Part shown: positions 15,399 through 23,444 of the stretch, in pieces
Numbering within the stretch: the first letter of the stretch is position 1
Layout: the number at the start of each line of letters is the position of its first letter
Assembly (NCBI GenBank): GCA_021847795.1
Contig: JAJZPZ010000018.1
Location: 1 to 33,596 of the forward strand
Direction: 5' to 3'
Length of the DNA: 33,596 nt
Source of the DNA: Nitrospirota bacterium
GTDB lineage: Bacteria > Nitrospirota > Thermodesulfovibrionia > Thermodesulfovibrionales > Dissulfurispiraceae
Translations under genes and position numbers: made by a program
The notes under the pieces: generated by a model
What the model was told of the DNA's origin: nothing
The model's database searches: none
What the model saw: only the letters and a program-made list of their open reading frames with translations

Positions 15399-16272
15399 GG
15401 CTTCTCTCTGCATTGTCGCCGTCCTTTTGAGGCGCTTCCGGCTGCTGCCCCCCCGGCGTCTCCTGCGTTCCCTGTGTTTCCTGCTGCGGGCTCTCCATGA
15501 CCTCCTCGTACTCAGGGATTACAATGCCCCTTCTCACCATGATGTTGTAAATGATCCGGGAACGGTTGAGGACATATCCTGAACTGCCGAGGGGATTGTA
15601 TTTCCTCGGGTTGGGGAGCACGGAAGCGAGATGTGCAGCCTCCTCAGGACCCAATGCCGATGCCGGCTTGCCGTAGTAATGGCGTGCAGCGGCCTCGATC
15701 CCGAATATTCCTTCGCCCCATTCCGCAACATTGAGATAGAGCTCGAGTATCCTTCTCTTGGTAAGCTTTTTCTCGATCCTCCATGTGAGGATCGCTTCTT
15801 TAAGTTTCCGGAGGGGATTTTTTGAAGGGGTCAGAAACAGGTTTTTTGCAAGCTGCTGGCTGATAGTGCTTGCGCCGAACTTCATTTTCTTTGCTTTTAT
15901 ATCTTTTTCGACCGCTTTCTCTATTGCCTCGAAGTCAAAGCCCTCATGCTTCCAGAACTTGTCATCTTCCGATATCAGAACTGCCTTGACAAGATAGGGT
16001 GATATCCGTGAAAGCGGGACCCAGGCCTGCCTGATCCTGATTTTTTTCCCTTTCCTGTGCCATTCCTTTTCACGGTATTCCATGAAAGAGGTTTTCTTGA
16101 TATTTTCCTTTTTCAGAGGAGAAACATTGGGGAAGATAAAATAGGAGCCAATACTCAGGAGTACTGCCGAAACGAGCACGACGAGCAGTGTTTTGGGCCA
16201 ACTCCTTATGAATTTATTGCCCGGCATAGCTGAAATATCCCTGTTATACGTGCCTTGCTGATTTCTGGTCAT
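15361..16272 (-). CDS. mtgA: Monofunctional peptidoglycan glycosyltransferase MtgA
   Basis: Polymerises lipid II into glycan strands at the inner membrane. The 303-residue protein has a transmembrane anchor near residues 27-47 and a GT51 domain. Motifs are EDDKFWKHEGFD with catalytic E102, GASTISQQLAKNLFL near 133-147, RKLKEAILTWRIEKKLTK, and ELYLNVAEWGEGIFGIEAAA near 177-196. The C-terminal 50 residues are Gln/Pro/Glu-rich and unlike the family. Start is the ATG at 16272, with AGGA 8 bases upstream. A later in-frame Met at residue 16 is possible. There is no transpeptidase domain. It converges on the small candidate gene to its left. Confidence 0.93.
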   Translation of the reverse strand: MTRNQQGTYNRDISAMPGNKFIRSWPKTLLVVLVSAVLLSIGSYFIFPNVSPLKKENIKKTSFMEYREKEWHRKGKKIRIRQAWVPLSRISPYLVKAVLISEDDKFWKHEGFDFEAIEKAVEKDIKAKKMKFGASTISQQLAKNLFLTPSKNPLRKLKEAILTWRIEKKLTKRRILELYLNVAEWGEGIFGIEAAARHYYGKPASALGPEEAAHLASVLPNPRKYNPLGSSGYVLNRSRIIYNIMVRRGIVIPEYEEVMESPQQETQGTQETPGGQQPEAPQKDGDNAERSLTESPPAPSSPL

Positions 16273-16289
16273 TTAATTGTCCTGAAAAT

Positions 16290-16317
16290 TTTATAGCATG
16301 CACTGCCCTTAAAGCAA
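16290..16317 (-). promoter_or_regulatory. mtgA promoter
   Basis: On the reverse strand TTGCTT (16312-16317) and TATAAA (16290-16295) are 16 bases apart. The -10 box lies 17 bases upstream of the mtgA ATG, leaving room for a short leader with AGGA. Confidence 0.5.
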
Positions 16318-16366
16318 ATCCGAACTCCGGTCCCGGTCTGTCAGGGCATTCCCCAGCGTAAAAACC

Positions 16367-16421
16367 GGACATTTCTATTTTGGTAAAAATAGGACATTTC
16401 TAAATTGGTTTGACAACCTGG
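16367..16421 (+). repeat. Direct repeat and shared 27-bp element
   Basis: GGACATTTCTATTTTGG at 16367-16383 recurs as GGACATTTCTAAATTGG at 16392-16408 (15 of 17 bases, 25-base period). The segment 16395-16421 matches 4111-4137 upstream of gmhA at 22 of 27 bases. The motif resembles terminal sequences of insertion elements as I remember them, so it may be a decayed element end. Confidence 0.6.
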
Positions 16422-16431
16422 TAAATAATGC

Positions 16432-16479
16432 TTGACAAAAACGGCGGTATTCTATAAATTACAGAAAAAATACGCCGTT
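16432..16479 (+). promoter_or_regulatory. Promoter with operator-like inverted repeat
   Basis: TTGACA (16432-16437) is followed after 17 bases by TAAATT (16455-16460), overlapping TATAAA at 16453. An inverted repeat, AACGGCGGTATT at 16440-16451 and AATACGCCGTT at 16469-16479 (one extra G), brackets the -10 box. Such a layout suits a repressor or a spacer-binding activator controlling the gene at 16604. Confidence 0.6.
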
Positions 16480-16603
16480 AACCTCCAATTATTTTGTATT
16501 AGTTTACGAAAACAGAAGTATGCTGCAAACAGGTGGCCGCTTTAAAAATAATATAGGAATCAAAGAGCTGTAATCCTATTGCTGTCAAGGAGGGTTAGTC
16601 ATC

Positions 16604-16936
16604 ATGTCTGCTATGTGTCCGTTTTTCAAGGCTAAGCATTACGGAATTTGTGTGGCTCAGGGGACTTACATCCCCAGCATGGTCGAGAAGGAAAGCTATT
16701 GCCTGACCGAGGACTTCAGCGCATGTGCTTTGCACGATGCCAAGGGAATGCATAATATCCGGGTAATGTACCATAACGGCTCGATAGATACTGTTGAGGA
16801 TTTTGTGCTTGATGAGCTGATCGAGACAGCGGAGATCAAAAAGTTCTGCCGCCTCGACGGCTGGGTCAATGTAGGGTGCGACCCTATCAGGGTTGGAAAG
16901 GGCCGCTATAACGGCCCGGATAAGCGGAAGCTCTGA
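16604..16936 (+). CDS. Cysteine-rich protein with GSU3473-like C-terminal domain
   Basis: Function unknown. The 110-residue product has two parts. Residues 1-45 carry four cysteines (C5, C16, C33, C41) in a C-P-x(9)-G-x-C ... YC-x(7)-C pattern that could hold zinc or an Fe-S cluster. Residues 50-98 (IRVMYHNG ... VLDELIETAEIKKFCRLDGWVNVGCDPIR) resemble the small GSU3473-type proteins of anaerobes such as Geobacter, with two more cysteines (C82, C92). The start has a strong AAGGAGGG Shine-Dalgarno. It stands alone, with its own promoter, an operator-like repeat, a long leader and a terminator, which suggests individual regulation. Domain assignment is from memory of the pattern. Confidence 0.8.
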   Translation: MSAMCPFFKAKHYGICVAQGTYIPSMVEKESYCLTEDFSACALHDAKGMHNIRVMYHNGSIDTVEDFVLDELIETAEIKKFCRLDGWVNVGCDPIRVGKGRYNGPDKRKL

Positions 16937-16945
16937 TCAAGTCAA

Positions 16946-16973
16946 GGAGACAGCCGGGGCCTGTCTCCTCTTT
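16946..16973. terminator. Terminator between the Cys-rich gene and typA
   Basis: GGAGACAG (16946-16953) and CTGTCTCC (16961-16968) form a perfect 8-bp stem with a 7-base loop, followed by TCTTT. It sits between convergent genes and may serve either strand. The U-tract is modest. Confidence 0.65.
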
Positions 16974-16980
16974 CAAACAA

Positions 16981-18789
16981 TTATTCCTTCTGCGGCTTCG
17001 GACGTTTGTTGTATTCCAGTACTCTTTTCCGCAACCTTACTGACTGAGGAGTTATTTCCACCAGTTCATCTTCCTTGATGAATTCTATCGCCTGCTCCAG
17101 GCTGAGCACTTTTGGCGGTATGAGCTGCAATGCCTCATCAGCTCCCGAGGAGCGCATGTTGGAAAGCTTTTTCTCCTTTGTGACATTGACGTCCAGATCG
17201 TTGTCCCTGGAGTTTTCCCCGATGATCATGCCCTCGTAGACAGCGGTGTTTTCATTGATGAAGAGCACTCCCCTCGGCTGCAGGTGGAACAGGGCATAGG
17301 TGTTTGATTTCCCTGTCCGGTCAGCCACCAATGCCCCTGTCTGCCGTTTCGACATGAACCCGTGCCAGGGCTCGTAACCCTCGAACATATGGTTCAAAAG
17401 ACCCGTGCCTTTTGTATCCGTCAGGAACTGCGACCTGAATCCGATCAGCCCCCGTGAAGGTATCCTGAACTCGAGCCGTACCCTGCCGTGGCCGTTGTTC
17501 TGCATTTTCTGCATTTTGCCTTTTCTCATACCCGCCTTCTGGGTGACAACGCCTACGAATTCCTCGGGCACGTCGATGACAAGCAACTCCATAGGTTCAT
17601 GGAGGGTCCCGTTAATCGTCTTTGTGATGGTTTCAGGCATGGAGACCGAAAGTTCGTAACCCTCTCTCCGCATCATCTCGATGAGGATCGCCAGCTGCAA
17701 CTCTCCGCGTCCCATCACCTTGAACGAGTCCGTGTTTTCGAAATCTACCTTTATGGCAACATTGTAAAGCAGCTCCTTTTCAAGCCGCTCCCTCAGGTTC
17801 CGCGATGTCACATATTTTCCCTCCCTGCCTGCAAAAGGGGAGGTGTTCACGGAAAACACCATGGATATGGTAGGGGCGTCCACTTTAATCCTGGGCAGGG
17901 GTTTAGGCGTCTCGATGTCCGTGATGGTGTCGCCTATGTTTATCCCCTCTATCCCGGCGAGCGCGACAATGTCTCCGACAGAGGATTCCTTGGCGTCAAT
18001 TCTCTCCAGCCCCTGATAGGTGTATATCGTGGTGATCTTTGTCCTGATCGCCTCTCCGTCTCCGTTTATCATTGCTACGGGATCCCCGATCTTTACGGTC
18101 CCGGAAAAGATCTTTCCTATGGCGAGCCTGCCCACATAGTCGCTGTAATCAATATTGGTCACCAGGAGCTGAAGGATGTCGTCAGCACTCCCTTCAGGCG
18201 CAGGAATTGTGTTGAGAATGAGATCGAAGAGGGGTTTCAGGTTCTCCCCGCTGTCTTCAATTTTTAACGAAGCAGTGCCTTTCTTGGCATTCGTATACAC
18301 TATCGGAAACTCGAGCTGGTCTTCTGTTGCATCGAGGTCGATAAAGAGATCATAGACTTCGTTCAGGACCTCCTGGATCCTCGCATCAGGCCTGTCGATC
18401 TTGTTGACGACGATAATAGGCGGCAGTTGCAATTCAAGGGCCTTCTTCAGTACAAAGCGCGTCTGCGGCAGCGGACCTTCAGATGCATCGACCAGAAGCA
18501 GTACGCCATCCACCATTTTCAGGGTCCTTTCCACCTCACCGCCGAAATCCGCATGGCCGGGGGTGTCGACAATATTTATCTTTACGCCGTCATACTCGAC
18601 AGCGGTATTCTTTGCCATAATGGTAATGCCCCGCTCCCTTTCAAGGTCGATGTTGTCCATGACCCTTTCCTGTATCCTCTCGTTGGTGCGGAAGATCCCT
18701 GCCTGCCTCAGCATTCCATCGACAAGGGTTGTCTTGCCGTGGTCTACATGGGCGATAATCGCAATGTTCCTTAAATTCTCACGTTTCAT
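16981..18789 (-). CDS. typA: Ribosome-associated GTPase TypA/BipA
   Basis: Translational GTPase of the EF-G-like group that binds ribosomes and helps 50S assembly and stress adaptation. The 602-residue product is full length. The G domain shows G1 AHVDHGKT at 13-20, G3 DTPGH at 75-79 and G4 NKID at 129-132, followed by beta-barrel, EF-G-like and the BipA-specific C-terminal domain. The start has GAGG 6 bases upstream on the reverse strand. It is the downstream gene behind pilD with a 157-bp gap, so probably has its own promoter, but I could not identify a convincing one. Confidence 0.96.
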   Translation of the reverse strand: MKRENLRNIAIIAHVDHGKTTLVDGMLRQAGIFRTNERIQERVMDNIDLERERGITIMAKNTAVEYDGVKINIVDTPGHADFGGEVERTLKMVDGVLLLVDASEGPLPQTRFVLKKALELQLPPIIVVNKIDRPDARIQEVLNEVYDLFIDLDATEDQLEFPIVYTNAKKGTASLKIEDSGENLKPLFDLILNTIPAPEGSADDILQLLVTNIDYSDYVGRLAIGKIFSGTVKIGDPVAMINGDGEAIRTKITTIYTYQGLERIDAKESSVGDIVALAGIEGINIGDTITDIETPKPLPRIKVDAPTISMVFSVNTSPFAGREGKYVTSRNLRERLEKELLYNVAIKVDFENTDSFKVMGRGELQLAILIEMMRREGYELSVSMPETITKTINGTLHEPMELLVIDVPEEFVGVVTQKAGMRKGKMQKMQNNGHGRVRLEFRIPSRGLIGFRSQFLTDTKGTGLLNHMFEGYEPWHGFMSKRQTGALVADRTGKSNTYALFHLQPRGVLFINENTAVYEGMIIGENSRDNDLDVNVTKEKKLSNMRSSGADEALQLIPPKVLSLEQAIEFIKEDELVEITPQSVRLRKRVLEYNKRPKPQKE

Positions 18790-18897
18790 AAAATCCTCGC
18801 TGTCTCCTGATCGAAATCCGTACTGAGGGAAATCTCCTGAAGTAAAATATCTTTCGGGTTTTTTTCAAAGTCTTTCGGAAGGAAAACTTCGAATTAT

Positions 18898-18921
18898 CCA
18901 TAGCAACCTGATGCGCTATGG
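18898..18921. promoter_or_regulatory. Inverted repeat between pilD and typA
   Basis: CCATAGC (18898-18904) and GCTATGG (18915-18921) make a perfect 7-bp inverted repeat around a 10-base spacer. There is no U-tract, so an operator or a weak hairpin in the pilD-typA gap is as likely as a terminator. Confidence 0.35.
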
Positions 18922-18946
18922 TGCTAAACTCAATATTTTAACTTAT

Positions 18947-19741
18947 TTAGAGATGAAAATACCATCTTAATATGCGCCCGCCGAAGAAGAGGGTGATTAT
19001 CGCGCCTAATGCCAGGAAGGGACCGAAAGGTATTTTAGTTTTCCTGCTCTTTCCTTTCAGGACCATCAGGAATATTCCCACAACCGAGCCGGTGAGGCTC
19101 CCCACGAAGGTGGTAAGGAGGACGGCCTTCCACCCCATGAAGGCGCCGACCATGGCCATCATCTTAATGTCCCCGCCTCCCATGCCGCCCCTGCTTAAAA
19201 CAGCGATGAGATAAAACAGCCCGCCCCCCAGCGCCAGCCCGACCAGGGAATTTATCAACCCTACCAGGGGCAGGGGAGATGAGGCGCCTGCGGCAAAGAG
19301 GGAAAAGGGATCAGGAAGGAAGAGAGACGCTCCCAGCACTCCGACCAGAGCCCCCGGCAGGGTGATTACATCGGGGATTATCTGGAAGTCCAGATCAATG
19401 AATGTTATGACTACCATTGAGGAGAGGAAAGCACAGAGAAACAGCAGGCGCCATCCCGGGCCGAAGTATCTCATTGCCCAGAGATAAAAGAGACCGTTAA
19501 GCAGTTCAACCAGGGGGTAGCGGAGCGATATCAGTTCACCGCAGCCCCTGCATTTGCCTCTCAAGAGCACATAGCTCAGCAGCGGGATATTTTCCCAGGG
19601 TCGTATGGAAGTCTTGCAGACGGGGCAAGCTGAAGGAGGCCTGACTATGGAGATGCCGCGGGGAACCCTGTAGATGCACACATTGAGAAAAGACCCGATG
19701 ACAAGCCCGAAGATGAATGCTATGGGTTCAACATAGTTCAT
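18947..19741 (-). CDS. pilD: Prepilin peptidase (type IV pilus / type II secretion)
   Basis: Inner-membrane aspartic protease that cleaves and N-methylates type IV prepilins and pseudopilins. The 264 residues include the N-terminal methyltransferase-linked region with two CxxC zinc pairs (C39, C42, C64, C67). The catalytic aspartates lie in the FIDLDFQIIPD segment (D116/D118, D124) and in GGGD (D191). About seven to eight hydrophobic helices are visible. Its ATG overlaps the stop of the preceding small gene as ATGA. No pilin or secretion genes are in the window, so this one is separated from the machinery it serves. Confidence 0.95.
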   Translation of the reverse strand: MNYVEPIAFIFGLVIGSFLNVCIYRVPRGISIVRPPSACPVCKTSIRPWENIPLLSYVLLRGKCRGCGELISLRYPLVELLNGLFYLWAMRYFGPGWRLLFLCAFLSSMVVITFIDLDFQIIPDVITLPGALVGVLGASLFLPDPFSLFAAGASSPLPLVGLINSLVGLALGGGLFYLIAVLSRGGMGGGDIKMMAMVGAFMGWKAVLLTTFVGSLTGSVVGIFLMVLKGKSRKTKIPFGPFLALGAIITLFFGGRILRWYFHL

Positions 19742-20049
19742 GATACCAGTCTGCTTATTTCAGAGGCCTTTTCGACCGTCTCTTTGAGTTCAGGTTCAAG
19801 GGTTTCCAATTTCTTTATGGCATACACCACTTCCTTGTCGGCATAGACATTCTTGTCCTTACCCCTCATTTCGTATACCTCTTCCCCAATCTGCATCAGC
19901 AGTTTGTCCTTTTGCTTTTTCAGTTCTTCCGATCTGTAGAGCAGTTTGAATATTGTAATCTCGATCCTGATCCGCTCGGAGAGCAGAGAAGAAAACCACT
20001 TCAGTTTTTCCATGCCGCTCTCAAAATCTCTTTTGACTCTGCCGAACAT
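19738..20049 (-). CDS. Small coiled-coil protein, unknown function
   Basis: A 103-residue charged protein without signal peptide. Its helical heptad-like character (LYRSEELKKQKDKLLMQIG and KKLETLEPELKETVEKA) predicts a coiled coil. I start it at the ATG at 20049, which has an excellent AGGAGG at 20054-20059 on the reverse strand. A longer frame to 20127 runs into palindromic repeat DNA. Its stop overlaps the pilD start (ATGA), so the two are co-translated; a link to pili is only suggested by that. Confidence 0.8.
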   Translation of the reverse strand: MFGRVKRDFESGMEKLKWFSSLLSERIRIEITIFKLLYRSEELKKQKDKLLMQIGEEVYEMRGKDKNVYADKEVVYAIKKLETLEPELKETVEKASEISRLVS

Positions 20050-20068
20050 AGGGCCTCCTTTAAACGAC

Positions 20069-20211
20069 GGTAATGCGTAAAGTGTGATGCGTAATGAGTT
20101 AACGGCAAAAAAGCACAGAGGTTGCATGCAAACACAAATTCCTGTCAGGTTTGAGTCTCATTCTGTTTTCATCCTTTACGCATCACGCATTACGCATCAC
20201 GCGTTACGGTC
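20069..20211. repeat. Palindromic element (family A) between recG and the coiled-coil gene
   Basis: The left side (20069-20101) has GTAATGCGTAA and GTGATGCGTAATG units; the right side (20172-20209) has the complements CATCACGCATTACGCATCAC and CGTTACGG. The central 70 bp are unrelated. It fills the gap between recG and the coiled-coil gene, and its right end abuts the recG stop codon. Confidence 0.8.
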
Positions 20212-20213
20212 TT

Positions 20214-22337
20214 TCACGCTGTTTTGAACAACTCAAGCTTTTTCCCCCAGAAATCCTCGAGGGACTTCCTGAGCTGGGGATGCTGTGCAAGCGACGGGTC
20301 CTTCTGAATCAATGCAAACGCCTCCTTGCGCGCCGCCTCGAGCAGTTTTACGTCCCTGACTAGATTCGCCACTTTCAGGTCGGGCAGCCCTGACTGCTTT
20401 GTCCCGAAGAATTCTCCCGGGCCGCGAATGTTCAGGTCCTCTTCTGCAATGATGAAGCCGTCGTTTGTTTTGACCATAACATCAAGCCTTTTTTTCGAGT
20501 CTTCTGTTATGCCGTAGCTCAGGAGGACGCAATAAGATCGGCCGCCGCCCCTGCCGACCCTCCCGCGCAACTGGTGCAACTGGGCAAGGCCGAACCTTTC
20601 TGCATGTATTATAATCATTAATGTAGCATTTGGCACGTCAACTCCCACTTCGATAACGGTGGTGGACACAAGGAGATGGATCGTGCCCCCTTTGAACTCC
20701 CTCATTACTTCCTCCCTTTCCGCCGGTTTCATTTTCCCGTGGATCAGGCCCACCCTGAGGTGTGGAAATTTCACCTGGAATGCTTCCATCCCTGTTATCG
20801 CAGCCTTGAGGGTCGTTTTATCAGTTTCCTCAATAACGGGATAGACTACATAAATCTGCCTTCCCTTCTGCGCTTCGTCCTCTATGAGCTGGTAAACGGA
20901 GCCCTTCTGCTTCTCGTTTATATGCCTGGTGAGAACAGGCGTCCTGTTCGGGGGGAGTTCGTCGATAACGGAATAGTCGAGGTCCCCGTAAAGGGTAAGG
21001 GCGAGTGTCCTGGGTATGGGGGTGGCGGTCATGACAAGCGTGTCGGGATTGGCCCCCTTTTTCTTCAGGGTTGCCCGCTGCATCACCCCGAACCTGTGCT
21101 GCTCATCTATGACAATGATCCCGAGTTTTTTGAAGGACACCCCCTCCTGGATCAGGGCATGGGTCCCGATGACGATATCCGCATCTCCCGAAGAGATGGT
21201 GTCGAGATTCCTGTTTTTACGGCTTCCTGTAAGGAGATGGATGCTCAGCCCGAGGTCTTCCACAAGCTTATGGATATTGATGTAGTGCTGCTCGGCGAGG
21301 ATTTCCGTCGGGGCCATGAGCGCCGCCTGGTACCCGGATTCGACTGCTGCAAGCATGGCCATGAGCGCCACTATTGTTTTGCCTGATCCGACATCCCCCT
21401 GTATGAGCCTGTTCATGGGAGCAGGTGACCGCATGTCCCTCAGGATGTCTTCAAACACCCTTTCCTGGGCGCCTGTAAGCTTGAAGGGCAGGGTGTCCAG
21501 GAGCTTGTTGAGGTATCTGCCGTCGGGAGTGAAGGGGATCCCCTTTTCCTTTACCTCCTCCCTCTTGAGCGCCCCAAGGCCCAACTGGAGCGTGAAGAGC
21601 TCATCAAAGGCCAACCGCTGGTGGTAGGGGCTCGTCCCCCTGTTCAGGGCCTCAACGGACACGGCAGGGGCAGGGAAGTGCACATTCATGATGCTTTCCT
21701 GCAGGCCGGGCAGGTTGTATGCCCTGATGATTTCAGCAGGCATTGTGTCCTGGATAAAGAAGGCGGAGCTGTTCAGTACGGAGTAGAGAATGTTCCGCAT
21801 CTGTTTCTGGCTGATGCCTTCAGTCAGCCTGTATATGGGAACGATCCTGCCGGTGTGGATATGCGCCGCCGCGGGTTGGCCGGCATTCTCCTGGGGAGGG
21901 CCGTTGTCCGGCTCGTCCAGTATTTCATATTCAGGATTGATGATCTCGAATCCGGCGCCCCAGTAGTTCCGTTTTACCATCCCGTAGAGGACGACTTCCT
22001 GGCCTGGTTTGAAGAGCCGCTTCAGGAATGTCTGGTTGAACCATTTTGCCTTGAGCAGACCGCTTCCATCGGTTATGACAACCTCGAATATCTTCAGTTT
22101 CGGCCTTCTCGGATTGGGAGTAACGGTGTCGGCGCTTACAACCTTCCCGGTGATGGTGTGGAACTCATCATAGACGAGCTGGACGATCTTTTTTGCGGAA
22201 CTCCTGTCCTCGTATCTGTCGGGGAGGCAGAAGAGGGCATCCTTGACGGTAGATATACCGAGGCGGGACAGCAAACGGGCCCTCTGGGGCCCGATGCCTT
22301 TTACATACTGTACAGGAGAGGACAGATCATAATTCAT
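20214..22337 (-). CDS. recG: ATP-dependent DNA helicase RecG
   Basis: Branched-DNA helicase that remodels stalled forks and R-loops. The 707-residue protein has an N-terminal wedge/OB region (about 1-230, YVKGIGPQRARLL start). The helicase core follows: GDVGSGKT at 314-321, DEQH at 411-414, TATPIPRTLALT, and the RecG-type QLRGRVGRG motif. The C-terminal block with GEFFGTKQSGLPDLK is present. The ATG overlaps the nusA 3' end by 11 bases, so it belongs to the rimP-nusA-recG operon. Length and motifs are normal. Confidence 0.96.
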   Translation of the reverse strand: MNYDLSSPVQYVKGIGPQRARLLSRLGISTVKDALFCLPDRYEDRSSAKKIVQLVYDEFHTITGKVVSADTVTPNPRRPKLKIFEVVITDGSGLLKAKWFNQTFLKRLFKPGQEVVLYGMVKRNYWGAGFEIINPEYEILDEPDNGPPQENAGQPAAAHIHTGRIVPIYRLTEGISQKQMRNILYSVLNSSAFFIQDTMPAEIIRAYNLPGLQESIMNVHFPAPAVSVEALNRGTSPYHQRLAFDELFTLQLGLGALKREEVKEKGIPFTPDGRYLNKLLDTLPFKLTGAQERVFEDILRDMRSPAPMNRLIQGDVGSGKTIVALMAMLAAVESGYQAALMAPTEILAEQHYINIHKLVEDLGLSIHLLTGSRKNRNLDTISSGDADIVIGTHALIQEGVSFKKLGIIVIDEQHRFGVMQRATLKKKGANPDTLVMTATPIPRTLALTLYGDLDYSVIDELPPNRTPVLTRHINEKQKGSVYQLIEDEAQKGRQIYVVYPVIEETDKTTLKAAITGMEAFQVKFPHLRVGLIHGKMKPAEREEVMREFKGGTIHLLVSTTVIEVGVDVPNATLMIIIHAERFGLAQLHQLRGRVGRGGGRSYCVLLSYGITEDSKKRLDVMVKTNDGFIIAEEDLNIRGPGEFFGTKQSGLPDLKVANLVRDVKLLEAARKEAFALIQKDPSLAQHPQLRKSLEDFWGKKLELFKTA

Positions 22338-23439
22338 TACTCTTAGACTGTTTTGTCTCCATGAGTGCTTTGTCGAGAGATTTATCGGTCTCTTCCATCT
22401 TTATCTTGGAATATTCCGTTTCGCTGAGTATCTCTATTTCCCAGCCTGTCAGCTTGGTTGCCAGTTTGATGTTCTGTCCGCGCTTGCCTATGGCAAGGGA
22501 GAGCTGCTGGTCGTCAGCTATGACCATTGCGGTCTTTTCATCCTCATTCACCCCGACCCTGTCTACTGTCGCGGGTGTAAGTGCCCGTGCAATGAATATG
22601 CGGGGATCTTCGCTCCAGGGAATGATATCGATCCTCTCGCCCCTCAATTCCCTGACAATGGACTGCACCCGTGTCCCTTTCATCCCGACACAGGCGCCTA
22701 CTGCATCAACTGACGTGTCTTTTGATGACACCGCTATTTTGGTACGCTCCCCGGGTTCCCTTGCAATCCCCCTGATAAGCACGACTCCATCGCTTATCTC
22801 GGGTACTTCCATCTTAAAAAGGCCGACGATAAAATGCGGGTCTGTTCTTGAAAGTATTATGGCAGGCCCTTTGGGGGTTTGCCTTACCTCGGAAAGATAT
22901 GCCTTTACAATGTCCCCTCTCTTCAGGGTTTCATTCGGCAGGGTGTCCCGCTGGGACAGGAGGGCCTCTGTCTTTCCGATGCTGATATAGTATAAATTCT
23001 TCTCTTTCCTCAGGACGGTGCCGCTTACTATCTGCCCCACTTTATCCTTGAATTCATCATAGATAATGTCCCGTTCGGCCTCTCTTACCCTCTGAAAGAT
23101 CACCTGTTTTGCCGTCTGTGCCGCTATTCTCCCGAGGTCCTGAAGCGGGATCGGCACTTCGACGATATCCCCTAAAACCTTATCGGGTGATATCTTTGCA
23201 GCCTCTTTACGGCCAATCTCCTCGTCCTTGTTCTGGACTGATTCCACGATTGTCTTTGTCTCGAAGGCCTCTATGCTGCAGGTCTTGGGATCTATCCGTA
23301 AGTCGATGTTGGTCCTTCCGCCGTATTTTTTGCGGGTAGCGGAGAGGAGTGCCGACTCCAGTACCTTCAGTAAGGCATCGCGTGAGATGCCCTTTTCCCT
23401 GCTGATCTGATCTATTACAAGACATAGTTCTTTTGTCAT
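22327..23439 (-). CDS. nusA: Transcription termination/antitermination protein NusA
   Basis: RNA polymerase-binding factor controlling pausing, termination and antitermination. The 370-residue product has the N-terminal polymerase-binding domain (about 1-125), an S1 domain (about 130-200), and two KH domains. These include VGACVGMKGTRVQSI and AIGKRGQNIKLA. It has no C-terminal acidic repeats, as in most non-gammaproteobacteria. It starts 5 bases after rimP. infB, normally downstream, is absent and recG follows instead. Confidence 0.97.
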   Translation of the reverse strand: MTKELCLVIDQISREKGISRDALLKVLESALLSATRKKYGGRTNIDLRIDPKTCSIEAFETKTIVESVQNKDEEIGRKEAAKISPDKVLGDIVEVPIPLQDLGRIAAQTAKQVIFQRVREAERDIIYDEFKDKVGQIVSGTVLRKEKNLYYISIGKTEALLSQRDTLPNETLKRGDIVKAYLSEVRQTPKGPAIILSRTDPHFIVGLFKMEVPEISDGVVLIRGIAREPGERTKIAVSSKDTSVDAVGACVGMKGTRVQSIVRELRGERIDIIPWSEDPRIFIARALTPATVDRVGVNEDEKTAMVIADDQQLSLAIGKRGQNIKLATKLTGWEIEILSETEYSKIKMEETDKSLDKALMETKQSKSNEL

Positions 23440-23444
23440 TGCCG

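Larger units (their letters stand above)
16273..16603. other. Divergent intergenic region, mtgA to Cys-rich protein
   Basis: These 331 bp hold no gene. They contain the mtgA promoter (reverse), a direct repeat and shared 27-bp element (16367-16421), the forward promoter with its inverted repeat (16432-16479), and a leader of about 135 bases. The leader includes a possible small hairpin (ATAGGA/TCCTAT arms around 16553-16579) but matches no riboswitch class I know. Confidence 0.7.

Noticed and set aside
16461-16603. Possible riboswitch in the leader of the Cys-rich gene
   Set aside because: Only a 6-bp hairpin is visible, and no conserved core of a known class, including cyclic di-GMP, could be found.
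17488-18267. Forward open frame of 259 codons opposite typA
   Set aside because: It is antisense to conserved GTPase domains and has no recognisable family or start signals.
20676-21386. Forward open frame of 236 codons opposite recG
   Set aside because: It mirrors helicase motifs in antisense; no Shine-Dalgarno or protein family supports it.
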